Assembly (NCBI GenBank): GCA_014879435.1
Contig: JACSSB010000137.1
Location: 1 to 10,029 of the forward strand
Direction: 5' to 3'
Source of the DNA: Phycisphaerales bacterium
GTDB lineage: Bacteria; Pseudomonadota; Gammaproteobacteria; Competibacterales; Competibacteraceae
DNA: 10,029 bases
Within the stretch, counting starts at the first letter, position 1; every line of letters starts with the position of its first letter. The position numbers were made by a program, and so were the translations under genes. The notes under the pieces are model-generated. The model had not been told where the DNA came from. It was given only the letters and a program-made list of their open reading frames with translations, and ran no database searches. Below are positions 1 through 6,334 of this stretch, in pieces.

Positions 1-202
1 TCGCCCAAGTAGAACGTTTACGGCTGGGCAGCAGCACCCGATGGAGGGTGACCGCTTCGCTCGGCGCGGCCAGTATGAGGCGCACACCGCCGATCTGATC
101 CGCCAATCCAGCCAGTGGACCGCGTTGGATCGTGCCATCGGGAGGTAGCCATTCGACCACATCGGGAGAAATGAAACGGAACAAGCAAAGTGGGACAGGC
201 AC
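1..202 (-). CDS. gspL: Type II secretion inner-membrane platform protein GspL, N-terminal fragment
   Basis: Partial gene, running off the left edge; the first 67 codons are visible. I translated it from the minus strand from a GTG at 202-200, because this reading frame is open to the edge and begins 6 bases after the gspK stop. An AGGA lies about 11 bases upstream of that GTG. The peptide begins MPVPLCLFRF and contains VEWLPPDG and RLILAAPSEAVTLHRVLLP, a pattern typical of the start of the GspL cytoplasmic domain: a VEW-x-L strand, then a hydrophobic strand, then a VxL...VxLP segment before conserved basic residues. In the family this actin-like cytoplasmic domain binds the GspE ATPase and a later transmembrane helix links it to GspM. 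Position right after gspK is the standard order. Identification rests on context plus this short motif pattern; the start codon is less certain than the gene. Confidence 0.8.
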   Translation of the reverse strand, partial: MPVPLCLFRFISPDVVEWLPPDGTIQRGPLAGLADQIGGVRLILAAPSEAVTLHRVLLPSRKRSTWA

Positions 203-208
203 GTCGTC

Positions 209-1339
209 TTAATCCTGGGTACCAAAACTGCGTCGCAAGACATGGACACCGTTTTCATCACGCAAGAGCATACTGTATAGCATCGCCCGACCGTCGCCCA
301 CTCGCGCCTCAGCTCGTAACAGAAAATACTGGCTGGCAACATCGAATTGCGCCTTCAATTCCGCATTCATGGTGAGATTGAGTGCGTTCAGAAAATCGTC
401 CACATTGTCGTAACCTTCGGTTGGTCGAGTTTCCAGCAGATGTTCCAGCTCGGTTGCGTCCACGCTTTTATCACTGAGCGCCGCCAACAGCAGCGCCGGT
501 GCGGCGTTAACATTCAATGCAGTGCCCGGCGGCAAAGCACAGACATAGGGCGCCAGTTTATTATAACTTTCCCGATCCATTCCCTTGACCAGCCGCAATT
601 CAGAAACACTGACGAAAGGCTGGTTTGCGGCCAGATAAGCCGGTTCCAGCACCATGTAGTCACTGTCCTCGGCGCCGCCTGGAAAGAGTGTGTCTGCATC
701 AGGATCGACCCAATCGATCATCGCCTGGGCCAGTTCCGGTTTTAATTCGAGACGTTCCAACAAGCGTTGCAGGGCCTGGACTTGGGGTTGGTTGATCTGG
801 CCCTGTTTGGATTGCATCGGATCGAATGGGGCGGGCGATTTGGGCTTGTCAGTAGCCGATTCCTTGGTGGAACCTTTCACAGCAGGCCGCTCTCGGGTTG
901 CTTCGTCTTTGTTTTCGTCCTTGTTTTCGTCGGTGGAGCGACCCGAATTATTGGTATTGGGGTCCCGTGGTTGTCCATCCGGCGTCGGTTGCCATAGGTT
1001 GTTGAGGTTGAAGCAGTCTTGCAGATCGCTGAGCTGCCCAGACAGCTCGCCATTTTCGACCGGCAATATCAACGGTAACTTGGCCCATGGTTCGCCGGGA
1101 TGATCGGTTTTGTTATCCTGACGATCACGTGCCAGGATGACCATCGCCCACTGTTCAAGGCCCAGTGTATATAAGCGAGCTTGCTCTTGATGCTGGAGCA
1201 CAGTACTGCGGCGAATCGCCAATTGCTGCAAAGTAGCCAGACTAATGGCGGTGACGCTGGCGAGAAACACGATCAACAATACGGTGATCAGGGCAACGCC
1301 AGCCTGACGAAAATGCACAGCGGTGTCGCGCATCGGCAT
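209..1339 (-). CDS. gspK: Type II secretion minor pseudopilin GspK
   Basis: GspK is the largest minor pseudopilin and caps the T2SS pseudopilus with GspI and GspJ. From the start chosen here (376 aa) there is a 14-residue basic leader, a prepilin-peptidase site G14/V15 (QAG then VALITVLLIV) and a hydrophobic helix. As usual for GspK, no Glu occupies position +5 after cleavage. Family landmarks follow: FNLNNL (110-115), WVDPDAD (210-216), GGAEDSDY (221-228), ANQPFVSVSELRLVKGM (238-254) and NVNAAP (276-281). Between FNLNNL and the second half sits a charged, low-complexity stretch (about 118-183), which I take to be an insertion. The start is ambiguous: a GTG at 1384, overlapping gspJ by 35 bases, has a GGAGG six bases upstream but would give a 29-residue leader. 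That GGAGG also encodes a LEDWG stretch of gspJ, so I prefer ATG 1339 (or 1333). The gene is followed by gspL. Confidence 0.93.
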   Translation of the reverse strand: MPMRDTAVHFRQAGVALITVLLIVFLASVTAISLATLQQLAIRRSTVLQHQEQARLYTLGLEQWAMVILARDRQDNKTDHPGEPWAKLPLILPVENGELSGQLSDLQDCFNLNNLWQPTPDGQPRDPNTNNSGRSTDENKDENKDEATRERPAVKGSTKESATDKPKSPAPFDPMQSKQGQINQPQVQALQRLLERLELKPELAQAMIDWVDPDADTLFPGGAEDSDYMVLEPAYLAANQPFVSVSELRLVKGMDRESYNKLAPYVCALPPGTALNVNAAPALLLAALSDKSVDATELEHLLETRPTEGYDNVDDFLNALNLTMNAELKAQFDVASQYFLLRAEARVGDGRAMLYSMLLRDENGVHVLRRSFGTQD

Positions 1340-1349
1340 CGCATCGGCC

Positions 1350-1982
1350 TCAGCCCGCCAGCGGAAATAGGCGGCTGATTTCACCCCAATCCTCCAGAGT
1401 GAGACTCACTTCCACGGCGCGGGGCAAGGTGATGGCATCGTGCTGTGCGGTTTCGACGCCATCACTGTCGGTGGGTGGTGGCCAATTCTCTTGCCAAGTG
1501 TTGCCCTCACCCAAGAATCGCACCTTGAACGCTTGTACCCGATCCAGTAACAGGGTTTCACGTGGCTCCATCACTCCTCCCCGATCCAACACCGGCCAAT
1601 ACAATCGCCACAGCCGCCCCTCTCGCAGTCGGTAGGCGACTCGTTGCAAAGTGGCCCGCGACTGGTTAAGCGGATTGTCCCAGCCAGTGCGCGTCAGTGT
1701 CAGCGTATCGCTGGCCAGCGCGCCGCCAAACAGAGCCGGTTGCGGCTCGCCGTACTCGTCACGGATTCCGCGTGGCACGGTCTGCTCGATATCTTGCTCC
1801 AGGCGAAAAATCGTCATTTGGACCGCCGCCAACCGTCGGCTTTGCTCTTCGATGGCGGCGCGGGTGAACAGCACATTGCGCAAACCCTCGTAGGCGGCGA
1901 TAGCCATGATCGCAAATACCGCCAAGGCGACCAGCAGTTCCAGCAGCGTAAAGCCGCGTGTTAGTGTCTTTGGCGTCTTCAT
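1350..1982 (-). CDS. gspJ: Type II secretion minor pseudopilin GspJ
   Basis: GspJ is a minor pseudopilin that forms the tip complex with GspI and GspK on the periplasmic pseudopilus. The protein is 210 aa. It has a short basic leader (MKTPKTLTRG), a type IV prepilin cleavage site G10/F11, Glu at +5 (E15) and the hydrophobic helix LLVALAVFAIMAIAAY. Downstream it reads RRLAAVQMTIFRLEQDIEQTVPRGIRD, and the C-terminus contains the LEDWGEISRLF stretch typical of GspJ. Length is normal for the family. Its ATG overlaps the gspI stop by 4 bases (ATGA), which suggests translational coupling, and its TGA lies 10 bases before the chosen gspK start. Nothing in it looks damaged. Confidence 0.95.
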   Translation of the reverse strand: MKTPKTLTRGFTLLELLVALAVFAIMAIAAYEGLRNVLFTRAAIEEQSRRLAAVQMTIFRLEQDIEQTVPRGIRDEYGEPQPALFGGALASDTLTLTRTGWDNPLNQSRATLQRVAYRLREGRLWRLYWPVLDRGGVMEPRETLLLDRVQAFKVRFLGEGNTWQENWPPPTDSDGVETAQHDAITLPRAVEVSLTLEDWGEISRLFPLAG

Positions 1983-2446
1983 GGTGAGGGTGTCACCCCA
2001 GAAGAAGCAGGCGTGGGGCGTTCACGCTCAGGCGGATGCGGTTCTTCGGGCTGAGTGGGGTCTTCTTGTTTGGAGGAAGTCGGAGGGCGACCCCTGAATG
2101 CCACTCGCTGGCTTAGAGGCGATCCGCCCTCGCCGATCCACACCATGACCTCAAGGCGACGCATGTCGGGATCAGCCGTTTTAGCGAAGCGGACCTCCCA
2201 GCGCCAGACGCGGTTAGCAAGCTCAGTCTCACCCTTGCGTGTGCCTTCATCGGACCAGTCGGCGCGGTCGAGCAACCATTCGTTGACCTTGTTGAGCGCG
2301 ACCCAGCCAGCGAAGGTTTGATCACGCAGGGTGCCGATGGTGTTGACGCTTTGAGTGACTGCGCTAATGATCGCGCCCATGGCGATGGCTAATACTGCCA
2401 GTGCTACCAGCACTTCCAGTAAAGTGAAACCAGTTTCGCGCTTCAT
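1979..2446 (-). CDS. gspI: Type II secretion minor pseudopilin GspI with a proline-rich tail
   Basis: GspI nucleates the pseudopilus tip together with GspJ and GspK. The protein has a very short leader (MKRETG), cleavage site G6/F7, Glu at +5 (E11) and helix VLVALAVLAIAMGAIISAV. It then reads TFAGWVALNKVNEWLL, matching the family pattern of an A-x-x-x-A-x-N helix continuation, followed by the WRWEVRF strand. At 155 aa it is longer than the usual 120-130 aa. The excess is residues 119-155, a hydrophilic tail rich in Pro, Glu and Ser (for example TQPEEPHPPERERPTP) that does not resemble the folded family domain. It overlaps gspH upstream and gspJ downstream by 4 bases each, so it belongs to the same transcription unit. 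Confidence 0.94.
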   Translation of the reverse strand: MKRETGFTLLEVLVALAVLAIAMGAIISAVTQSVNTIGTLRDQTFAGWVALNKVNEWLLDRADWSDEGTRKGETELANRVWRWEVRFAKTADPDMRRLEVMVWIGEGGSPLSQRVAFRGRPPTSSKQEDPTQPEEPHPPERERPTPASSGVTPSP

Positions 2447-2973
2447 CGTTCCACCGCACCCTGAGTCAGGCGACCCAAATCATCGCCAGCGACTCGATAC
2501 AGGGACGCTTCCGGTTTCTGGTCGTTGGCAAAACCGAGTACCGCGACAAACTCGGTGCTCTCACCACTGGCCAGTAGCACGACTTGGGGCTGTTGCTCAT
2601 GGCTGCTGAGTTCCGCTGGCCGGCCGTCGATCCACAGCCTCAGGACGATATCTTCGGGCAATTCGCGCTGGATCAGGGTGATCGTGGCAGCCAGTTGTTG
2701 CCATTGGCCCTGTTGGCTCAAACTCAGGATGGTGTAGCCGGTTCGGCTAAAGCGGATGCCCCGCAACTCGCTGCGTAGGATGGCTTCCTGCTGCTGTAAT
2801 TCGACCAGAGCGGCCAGCCGTTGCCCCTCCTCCGCCAATCGCTCTTTGGGTCCACCACCCACCGATAGCAGAGCGAAACTGGTCATGATGCCGATCAGCA
2901 GTAGCACGACCATGACTTCGAACAGGGTGAAGCCGCGCGGCGGTCGGGGCATCGGCACCAGCATTATCGCCAT
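2443..2973 (-). CDS. gspH: Type II secretion minor pseudopilin GspH
   Basis: GspH is the minor pseudopilin thought to link the I-J-K tip complex to the GspG shaft. Visible features are a prepilin site (PPRG then FTLFEV, cleavage G14/F15, Glu at +5 = E19), a hydrophobic helix VMVVLLLIGIMTSFALLSVG, then RLAEEGQRLAALVELQQQEAILRSELRGIRF, a segment characteristic of the GspH/FimT fold. Full length is 176 aa from the first ATG. Internal ATGs at 2964 and 2952 are also possible; the last would give a compact basic leader MPRPPRG, closer to family norm, and no ribosome-binding site clearly decides. It follows gspG after 39 bases that contain a small stem-loop and overlaps gspI by 4 bases. Confidence 0.92.
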   Translation of the reverse strand: MAIMLVPMPRPPRGFTLFEVMVVLLLIGIMTSFALLSVGGGPKERLAEEGQRLAALVELQQQEAILRSELRGIRFSRTGYTILSLSQQGQWQQLAATITLIQRELPEDIVLRLWIDGRPAELSSHEQQPQVVLLASGESTEFVAVLGFANDQKPEASLYRVAGDDLGRLTQGAVER

Positions 2974-2985
2974 ATTTCCAACGAC

Positions 2986-2999
2986 CGCCGATTCCGGCG
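2986..2999 (-). other. Small stem-loop between gspG and gspH
   Basis: The 39-base gap between gspG and gspH contains a perfect inverted repeat: CGCCG (2986-2990), a four-base loop, then CGGCG (2995-2999). No T-run follows on the minus strand, so it is not a classical intrinsic terminator. An intercistronic hairpin just after the major pseudopilin gene would fit a role in transcript processing or 3'-end stabilisation, giving more GspG than GspH-K, but that is inference; a five-pair stem can also arise by chance. Confidence 0.35.
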
Positions 3000-3012
3000 T
3001 TGTGGGTGAGGA

Positions 3013-3483
3013 TTACTGCTGGTCCAGGTTCCAGTTCCCGATGTCGGCATCCGTACCCTCGCCGCCCGATTGACCATCGGCACCGAGCGAGTAGATGTCG
3101 ATATCGCCATGCTGACCAGGATTGAGATATTGATAGGGTTTGCCCCAAGGGTCCTTGGGCAGCTTATCCAGATAGCCACCTTCCTGCCAATGCGTGGCCT
3201 CAGCCGGTTTTTGTACCAGCGCATCCAACCCTTGTTCGGTAGTCGGGTAACGGAAGTTGTGCAGCCGGTACAGGTCCAGCTGATTCTTGATCACACGAAT
3301 ATCCTGCTTGGCCTTGACGATTCGGGCCTTGTCGGGATTATCCATGATACGGGGCACCACCACGGCGGCCAGGATGCTGAGGATCACCACCACGACCATA
3401 ACTTCGATCAGGGTAAAACCCGGCTGGCGAGTGGGCCACTCTTGCTGCTGGAAGCGGTGGACTGCGCGTGCGGTTGCTGGCAT
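3013..3483 (-). CDS. gspG: Type II secretion major pseudopilin GspG
   Basis: GspG is the major subunit of the T2SS pseudopilus, processed by the prepilin peptidase and assembled at the inner membrane. The protein is 156 aa. It has a 22-residue leader, cleavage site G22/F23, Glu at +5 (E27), helix VMVVVVILSILAAVVVPRI and the family motif DNPDKARIVKAKQDI. LDLYRLHNFRYPTTEQGLDAL (69-89) and DPWGKPYQYLNPG (111-123) are hallmark GspG segments. The C-terminal loop SLGADG...GGEG..DADIGNW (132-151) corresponds to the calcium-binding loop known in the family, with Asp136, Asp145 and Asp147 as candidate ligands. The leader is rather long, but the start is supported by AGAGGTG about 5 bases upstream of the ATG. 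It begins 41 bases after metW on the same strand, rather than after gspF as in many T2SS operons. Confidence 0.97.
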   Translation of the reverse strand: MPATARAVHRFQQQEWPTRQPGFTLIEVMVVVVILSILAAVVVPRIMDNPDKARIVKAKQDIRVIKNQLDLYRLHNFRYPTTEQGLDALVQKPAEATHWQEGGYLDKLPKDPWGKPYQYLNPGQHGDIDIYSLGADGQSGGEGTDADIGNWNLDQQ

Positions 3484-3494
3484 GGAGCACCTCT

Positions 3495-3525
3495 AAAATC
3501 CGGTCCTCGTCTGGTTCGAGCGGAT
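3495..3525 (-). terminator. Possible weak terminator at the metW end, before gspG
   Basis: Read on the minus strand, the end of metW and the gap to gspG can fold into a hairpin. ATCCG (3525-3521) pairs with CGGAT (3502-3498), and inside it CTCG (3520-3517) pairs with CGAG (3509-3506). The loop is 7 bases and there is a 3-base bulge at 3505-3503. The hairpin ends in TTTT (3498-3495). The T-tract is short and the stem is interrupted, so termination would be partial at best. It could separate metXW expression from the gsp genes or act as an attenuator. It lies just upstream of the gspG ribosome-binding site. Confidence 0.35.
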
Positions 3526-4118
3526 CAGGCCCGGCCCAGGCGGTACAGAGCGATTTGACCCAGCAAGTTAGGCCACAACCGTGGCCCCAGATGGGGTTGA
3601 TGGGCGTGATTTAGCACCATGCGCTGCAGGATATCGATCCGTTTGCGCCGACACAGGGCCTCGAAATCGCGGATGGTGAATAGATGGACGTTGGGCGTAT
3701 CGTACCATTGATAGGGCAAGGTCTTGCCCACCGGCATCAAGCCGTGCAGGGCAATTTGTAGCCGGAAGCGCCAAAAGCCGAAATTAGGGAAAGTCACGAT
3801 CCCCTGCCGACCCACGCGCAGCATTTCATCTAATAACGGCTCGGTGTGCCAGACTGCCTGTAAGGTCTGGGTCATGATCACATAATCGAAACTGCTATCG
3901 CCGAAATCCTCCAAACCCGCTTCCAGGTCGGCGTGAATGACGTTCACCCCTGCCTGAATGCATTGGACAATATTGGCGCTGTCGATTTCCAGACCATAAC
4001 CGCTGACCTGCCGATGTTCGTGCAGATAAGCCAACAATGCGCCATCACCACAGCCTAAATCCAGCACTCGCGCACCGGGGCGGATCCATTCGCTGATCAA
4101 GGCCAGTTCAGGCCGCAT
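3525..4118 (-). CDS. metW: Methionine biosynthesis protein MetW (SAM-dependent methyltransferase fold)
   Basis: MetW is a class I methyltransferase-fold protein encoded with MetX in many proteobacteria and associated with homoserine acyltransferase activity in methionine synthesis. The 197-aa protein starts MRPELALISEW and carries the SAM-binding glycine motif VLDLGCGDG (residues 18-26), the acidic GLEID at the end of strand 2, HADLE near strand 3, and the MetW-typical FDYVIMTQTLQAV and VTFPNFGFWRFRLQI segments. The family motif LPYQWYDTPNVHLFTIRDF is present. I chose ATG 4118 rather than 4124 because AGGTGA lies about 6 bases upstream and family members begin M-R-x-(D/E)-L. The start lies within the last codons of metX (metX stop at 4110-4108), indicating translational coupling. 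A weak hairpin follows the stop. Confidence 0.95.
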   Translation of the reverse strand: MRPELALISEWIRPGARVLDLGCGDGALLAYLHEHRQVSGYGLEIDSANIVQCIQAGVNVIHADLEAGLEDFGDSSFDYVIMTQTLQAVWHTEPLLDEMLRVGRQGIVTFPNFGFWRFRLQIALHGLMPVGKTLPYQWYDTPNVHLFTIRDFEALCRRKRIDILQRMVLNHAHQPHLGPRLWPNLLGQIALYRLGRA

Positions 4119-5331
4119 GAGCATTCACCTGGATTGCGGCGGATGTCGCTAGATCGCCGACGTGATGGGATTCGGCAACTGAACCGTTCACTTCCTGGGC
4201 GACCCGCTCCAAGTAATTGTGCAGCGCTTGATGATACAGAGGGATCGGCATCAGGAAGGTATCGTGTCCGTATTCCGAAGAAATTTCGATATAGCTCAGC
4301 TCGCGCCCAGCTCGCACCAGCGCCCGTGTGATCTCGCGCGATCTCGCTGGTGAAAATCGCCAGTCGCTGGTGAAGGAAATCACCAGAAAGTGTGCTTGCG
4401 TTCGGTGAAACGCCGCCGATAGATCCTGATCAAAATCGGCTGCCGGATCGAAGTAGTCCAGGGTTTTAGTCATCAGCAGATAGGTATTAGCGTCGAAGCG
4501 ATCAACGAAAGCCTTACCCTGGTGGCGTAGATAGCTTTCCACCTGGAACTCGGTATCGAAGTTGAAATTGGGCTTGCCTTCGCGCAACTCACGACCGAAC
4601 TTGGCGCGCATGCCTTCGTCGGACAGATAGGTGATATGGCCAAGCATCCGGGCGATCATCAGCCCACGGCGTGGTACCACCCCGAATTCATAATAGTGGC
4701 CGTGATGGAAATCAGGATCGGAAATGATCGCTTGGCGTGCCACTTCGTTAAAAGCGATGTTTTGTGCCGATAGTTTCGGCGCAGCAGCGATGACTAAAGC
4801 ATGCCGCACTCGCTCAGGATAGGTGATCGCCCATTGCATAGCCTGCATGCCACCCAGGCTACCGCCGATGACTGCCGCCCATTGCCGAATGCCAAGCCGA
4901 TCCGCTAAGCGCGCTTGGCTGTGCACCCAATCTTTGACGGTGACGATGGGAAAATCCGGGCCGTAGGGTTTGCGAGTTTCTGGGTTGATCGAGGTGGGGC
5001 CGGTGGAACCTTTGCAGCCACCCAGATTGTTGCAGCACACCACGAAGAATTCACGGGTGTCGAACGGTTTGCCGGGGCCGATACAGTTATCCCACCAACC
5101 AGGCTTGTTCGGATCGTGGCCCTCGTGATAGCCGGCGGCATGATGATCGCCAGAGAGCGCATGGCAAATCAGCACGGCGTTGCTACGGTCGGCATTCAGC
5201 GTGCCGTAGGTTTCGTAAATTAGTTCATATCCCGCCAACGACCGGCCACAATCCAAGGCCAGCGGCTCTTCAAAATGAAGGATCTGGGGAGTGACCAGAC
5301 CAACGGAATCGGGGGGGAAGTGGTGCGGCAT
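4108..5331 (-). CDS. metX: Homoserine O-acyltransferase MetX (acetyl or succinyl donor)
   Basis: MetX acylates homoserine in the first committed step of methionine synthesis. It has the alpha/beta-hydrolase fold. The nucleophile elbow GGSLGGMQ gives Ser158; the remaining triad residues are Asp323 (SFTSDWRFSP) and His356 (SEYGHDTFL). Other family signatures are LICHALSGDHHAAG, WWDNCIGPGKPFDT, NNLGGCKGSTGP and the oxyanion-side stretch RHALVIAAAPKLSAQN. I start at ATG 5331 because MPHHFPPDSVGLVTPQ matches the usual family N-terminus and AGGAG lies just upstream; the frame is open 48 codons further, but that extension looks non-coding. At 407 aa it is longer than the usual 370-380 because of a C-terminal tail (about 378-407). 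Gammaproteobacterial MetX next to MetW often uses succinyl-CoA, but the donor cannot be settled by eye. Confidence 0.96.
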   Translation of the reverse strand: MPHHFPPDSVGLVTPQILHFEEPLALDCGRSLAGYELIYETYGTLNADRSNAVLICHALSGDHHAAGYHEGHDPNKPGWWDNCIGPGKPFDTREFFVVCCNNLGGCKGSTGPTSINPETRKPYGPDFPIVTVKDWVHSQARLADRLGIRQWAAVIGGSLGGMQAMQWAITYPERVRHALVIAAAPKLSAQNIAFNEVARQAIISDPDFHHGHYYEFGVVPRRGLMIARMLGHITYLSDEGMRAKFGRELREGKPNFNFDTEFQVESYLRHQGKAFVDRFDANTYLLMTKTLDYFDPAADFDQDLSAAFHRTQAHFLVISFTSDWRFSPARSREITRALVRAGRELSYIEISSEYGHDTFLMPIPLYHQALHNYLERVAQEVNGSVAESHHVGDLATSAAIQVNAHAA

Positions 5332-5438
5332 AAGCTCCTGACCGTCGCAATATCCTTGAGGATGATGTTCAATAAGGGCCATCAGTCTAATCGGCCCAGG
5401 GTTTGGCGGCAACCGGGCGCATGACGCCTTGAACACCG

Positions 5439-5474
5439 ATCTTATCTTAATAAGGATAGGTGCCAAGTCTGGCA
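5439..5474 (-). promoter_or_regulatory. Predicted metX promoter overlapped by two inverted repeats
   Basis: In the 154-base gap between yggU and metX, the minus strand shows TTGGCA (5466-5461), five of six to the -35 consensus. A 16-base spacer follows, then TAAGAT (5444-5439), four of six to the -10 consensus. This places transcription start near 5432, about 100 bases before the metX ATG. The -35 box lies inside a perfect inverted repeat, TGCCA-4-TGGCA (5461-5474). A second repeat, CTTAT-4-ATAAG (5441-5454), overlaps the spacer and -10. Either could be an operator. Neither matches the MetJ box (AGACGTCT) or a clear MetR site. The promoter call is by eye. Confidence 0.45.
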
Positions 5475-5485
5475 ATGTGCCCGGC

Positions 5486-5779
5486 TTATAGTCTTGTCAC
5501 TCCCGGCGGTAGCCGCCGAGGCGCGATGATGCGCCAGCGCTTGTCACGACCAGTCTCACCAGCCAATAAACACACCTGGCTTTTGGCGACATCGAATAGC
5601 TCGGCCAAGAAAGCACGCAGGTGCGCATTGGCCCGCCCCTCCACCGGAGGAGCGGTGATACGGACCCGGAATCGATTCTCTTCCAATCCCAGCCATTCGT
5701 CGCGACTGGCGCGGGGTTGTACCCGCACTCGTAAGATCAAGTCGGTACCGTCCCAGACCTGACTGTCGAATGCCATCAT
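5486..5779 (-). CDS. yggU: DUF167 / YggU family protein
   Basis: This is a small (97 aa) cytosolic protein of the widespread DUF167 (YggU) family, whose molecular function is unsettled. Diagnostic features are LRVRVQPRASRDEWLGL near the N-terminus, FRVRITAPPVEGRANAHLRAFLAELF (the PPVEGKAN core of the family) and the strand-helix ending VCLLAGETGRDKRWRI, corresponding to the usual GxxSRxK segment, with TGRDK here. Length is normal. The ATG directly abuts the yggT stop codon (TAG then ATG ATG), so the two are almost certainly cotranscribed; the second ATG (5776) is an equally good start. yggT-yggU pairing next to proC and yggS is conserved in many gammaproteobacteria. Confidence 0.93.
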   Translation of the reverse strand: MMAFDSQVWDGTDLILRVRVQPRASRDEWLGLEENRFRVRITAPPVEGRANAHLRAFLAELFDVAKSQVCLLAGETGRDKRWRIIAPRRLPPGVTRL

Positions 5780-6334
5780 CTAGCCTAATCTAGCCCACAG
5801 CCCCAGGAAATCTTGTAATAACAAGCTGACGAAAATCAGGGCTACCACCACCAGCATCGGCGACAGATCTACCCCGGAAATGGGTGGGATCAGCCGTCGC
5901 GCCGGACGCAGCAATGGTGCGGTCAGTTGTGCCAGCACCCGTGCCACTGGATGATAGGGATCGGGATTGACCCAGCTCAACACGACCTGGATGATCACGC
6001 CCCACAGATAGATGTTGATCAGCAACTTGAACAATTCCATTACGGTGATCAACAGGATGCCACCGACTCCGGCGGCATATTCGCGCAATGCAGCCATCAG
6101 AATGACTTCAAGCAGTTGCAGCGCGAATGCCAGCACGATCGAGGCCATATCCAATCCTCGATAGCCCGGTATCAGCCGACGCAAGGGCAACAGTAAGGGA
6201 TTGGTGATGCGTACCAAAAACTGCACCAGTGGATTGTAGAAATCGGCGCGGACGTATTGCAGCAGGAAACGCAGCATCACCGCCAGGATGTAAAAACCGA
6301 AAACAGTCTGGATCAGGAAAATGGTGGCGGTCAC
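5780..6334 (-). CDS. yggT: YggT family integral membrane protein
   Basis: The protein is 184 aa, inner-membrane, of the YGGT family. The role is poorly defined; members are tied to osmotic tolerance and, in other lineages, to cell division or thylakoid assembly. The sequence shows a duplicated unit. Residues 34-75 have NPLVQFLVRITNPLLLPLRR then LIPGYRGLD. Residues 128-173 have HPVARVLAQLTAPLLRPARR then LIPPISGVD. Each unit is preceded and followed by hydrophobic segments, giving about four membrane helices (roughly 4-24, 63-83, 92-120 and 157-175). The start is GTG at 6334-6332, overlapping the proC stop (GTGA), which points to translational coupling with proC. Length and motifs are normal. 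Confidence 0.95.
   Translation of the reverse strand: MTATIFLIQTVFGFYILAVMLRFLLQYVRADFYNPLVQFLVRITNPLLLPLRRLIPGYRGLDMASIVLAFALQLLEVILMAALREYAAGVGGILLITVMELFKLLINIYLWGVIIQVVLSWVNPDPYHPVARVLAQLTAPLLRPARRLIPPISGVDLSPMLVVVALIFVSLLLQDFLGLWARLG

Noticed and set aside
908..931. 12-base tandem repeat as a CRISPR-like or regulatory repeat
   Set aside because: Only two full units, in frame inside gspK and encoding DENK; it is a coding microsatellite-like repeat, not an array.
690..1103. Plus-strand ORFs over gspK, including a valine/phenylalanine-rich stretch
   Set aside because: They are antisense to the low-complexity GspK insertion, whose biased codons keep other frames open; they carry no family motif.
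1340..1384. GTG start for gspK at 1384 with an excellent GGAGG
   Set aside because: It would give a 29-residue prepilin leader and a 35-base overlap with gspJ; the GGAGG is also explained by coding for the LEDWG stretch of GspJ. Kept as an alternative only.
5332..5430. SAM riboswitch in the metX leader
   Set aside because: The leader is about 100 bases, but I could not recognise the conserved core of SAM-I, SAM-II or SAH riboswitches by eye; not claimed.
5332..5475. N-terminal extension of MetX to 455 aa
   Set aside because: The added 48 residues lack family similarity and would place the start upstream of the predicted transcription start; MPHHFPPDSVG matches the family start.
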